NCBI GenBank assembly: GCA_015904055.1
Contig: JABMDE010000074.1
Span: 1 to 5,341 of the forward strand
Direction: 5' to 3'
Origin: Nitrospira sp.
GTDB taxonomy: Bacteria > Nitrospirota > Nitrospiria > Nitrospirales > Nitrospiraceae
Length of the DNA stretch: 5,341 nt
Positions 5,322 to 5,341 of this stretch are shown piece after piece (position 1 is the stretch's first letter; every line of letters starts with the position of its first letter). The notes beneath the pieces were generated by a model that saw only the letters and a program-made list of their open reading frames with translations, was not told the origin of the DNA and did not search any database. The translations under genes were made by a program, and so were the position numbers.

Positions 5322-5341
5322 GAGCATCGCATCGCAGGCAC
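5318..5341 (+). CDS. Start of an unidentified gene, cut by the window end
   Basis: ATG at 5318, 6 bases after a perfect AGGAGG, opens a frame reading MRASHRRH to the window end. The strong ribosome binding site and upstream promoter candidate argue for a real gene. Eight codons are too few to identify a family. By context, a further toxin-antitoxin or other accessory gene would not be surprising, but the sequence does not show it. Confidence 0.5.

Overview
The window holds the 3' half of a tryptophan operon followed by an accessory stretch of toxin-antitoxin genes and gene fragments. The + strand reads trpC (3' part only), trpF, trpB and trpA in the usual biosynthetic order. TrpB and TrpA overlap by ATGA, and all key catalytic residues are visible. 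Moderate GC content, the trpCFBA order and the style of the proteins suggest a Nitrospira-like bacterium (Nitrospirota). That assignment is an impression from the sequence, not a search result.

Region by region: 1-477 is trpC without its N-terminal half. 473-567 is a 7-bp-periodic inverted repeat that supplies the trpC stop codon and fills much of the trpC-trpF gap. 631-3298 is trpF-trpB-trpA. 3299-3399 is a short leader with a palindrome over a possible -10 box. 3400-3926 is an MntA-type nucleotidyltransferase antitoxin followed by a HepT toxin gene cut off after 36 codons. 3927-4101 holds no recognisable gene but ends in a heptad repeat and a likely promoter. 4102-4708 is a HigB-HigA toxin-antitoxin pair. 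4694-4858 is a second, broken copy of the last ~50 codons of trpA. 4859-5271 holds a minus-strand relic of a Fic-domain protein. 5265-5341 holds a promoter, a strong ribosome binding site and the first 8 codons of another + strand gene.

The main observation is architectural. The DNA between about 3299 and 4693, which carries the toxin-antitoxin genes, is bracketed by two copies of the trpA 3' end in direct orientation, about 1.56 kb apart. The upstream copy completes a full-length trpA; the downstream copy is a headless remnant. This is what is expected if incoming DNA carrying its own trpA tail recombined into trpA, kept the gene whole and pushed the displaced tail downstream. The copy differs mostly at silent positions, so it comes from a once-functional trpA. 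Its identity falls sharply part way along, which suggests a recombination breakpoint.

Functionally, TrpC, TrpF and TrpBA carry out consecutive late steps of tryptophan synthesis. The downstream genes have no metabolic link to them. HigBA looks complete, MntA looks complete but has lost its toxin partner, and the Fic relic has lost its N-terminal part and has Ile in place of the motif Asn, so the region looks like a partly decayed toxin-antitoxin cluster.
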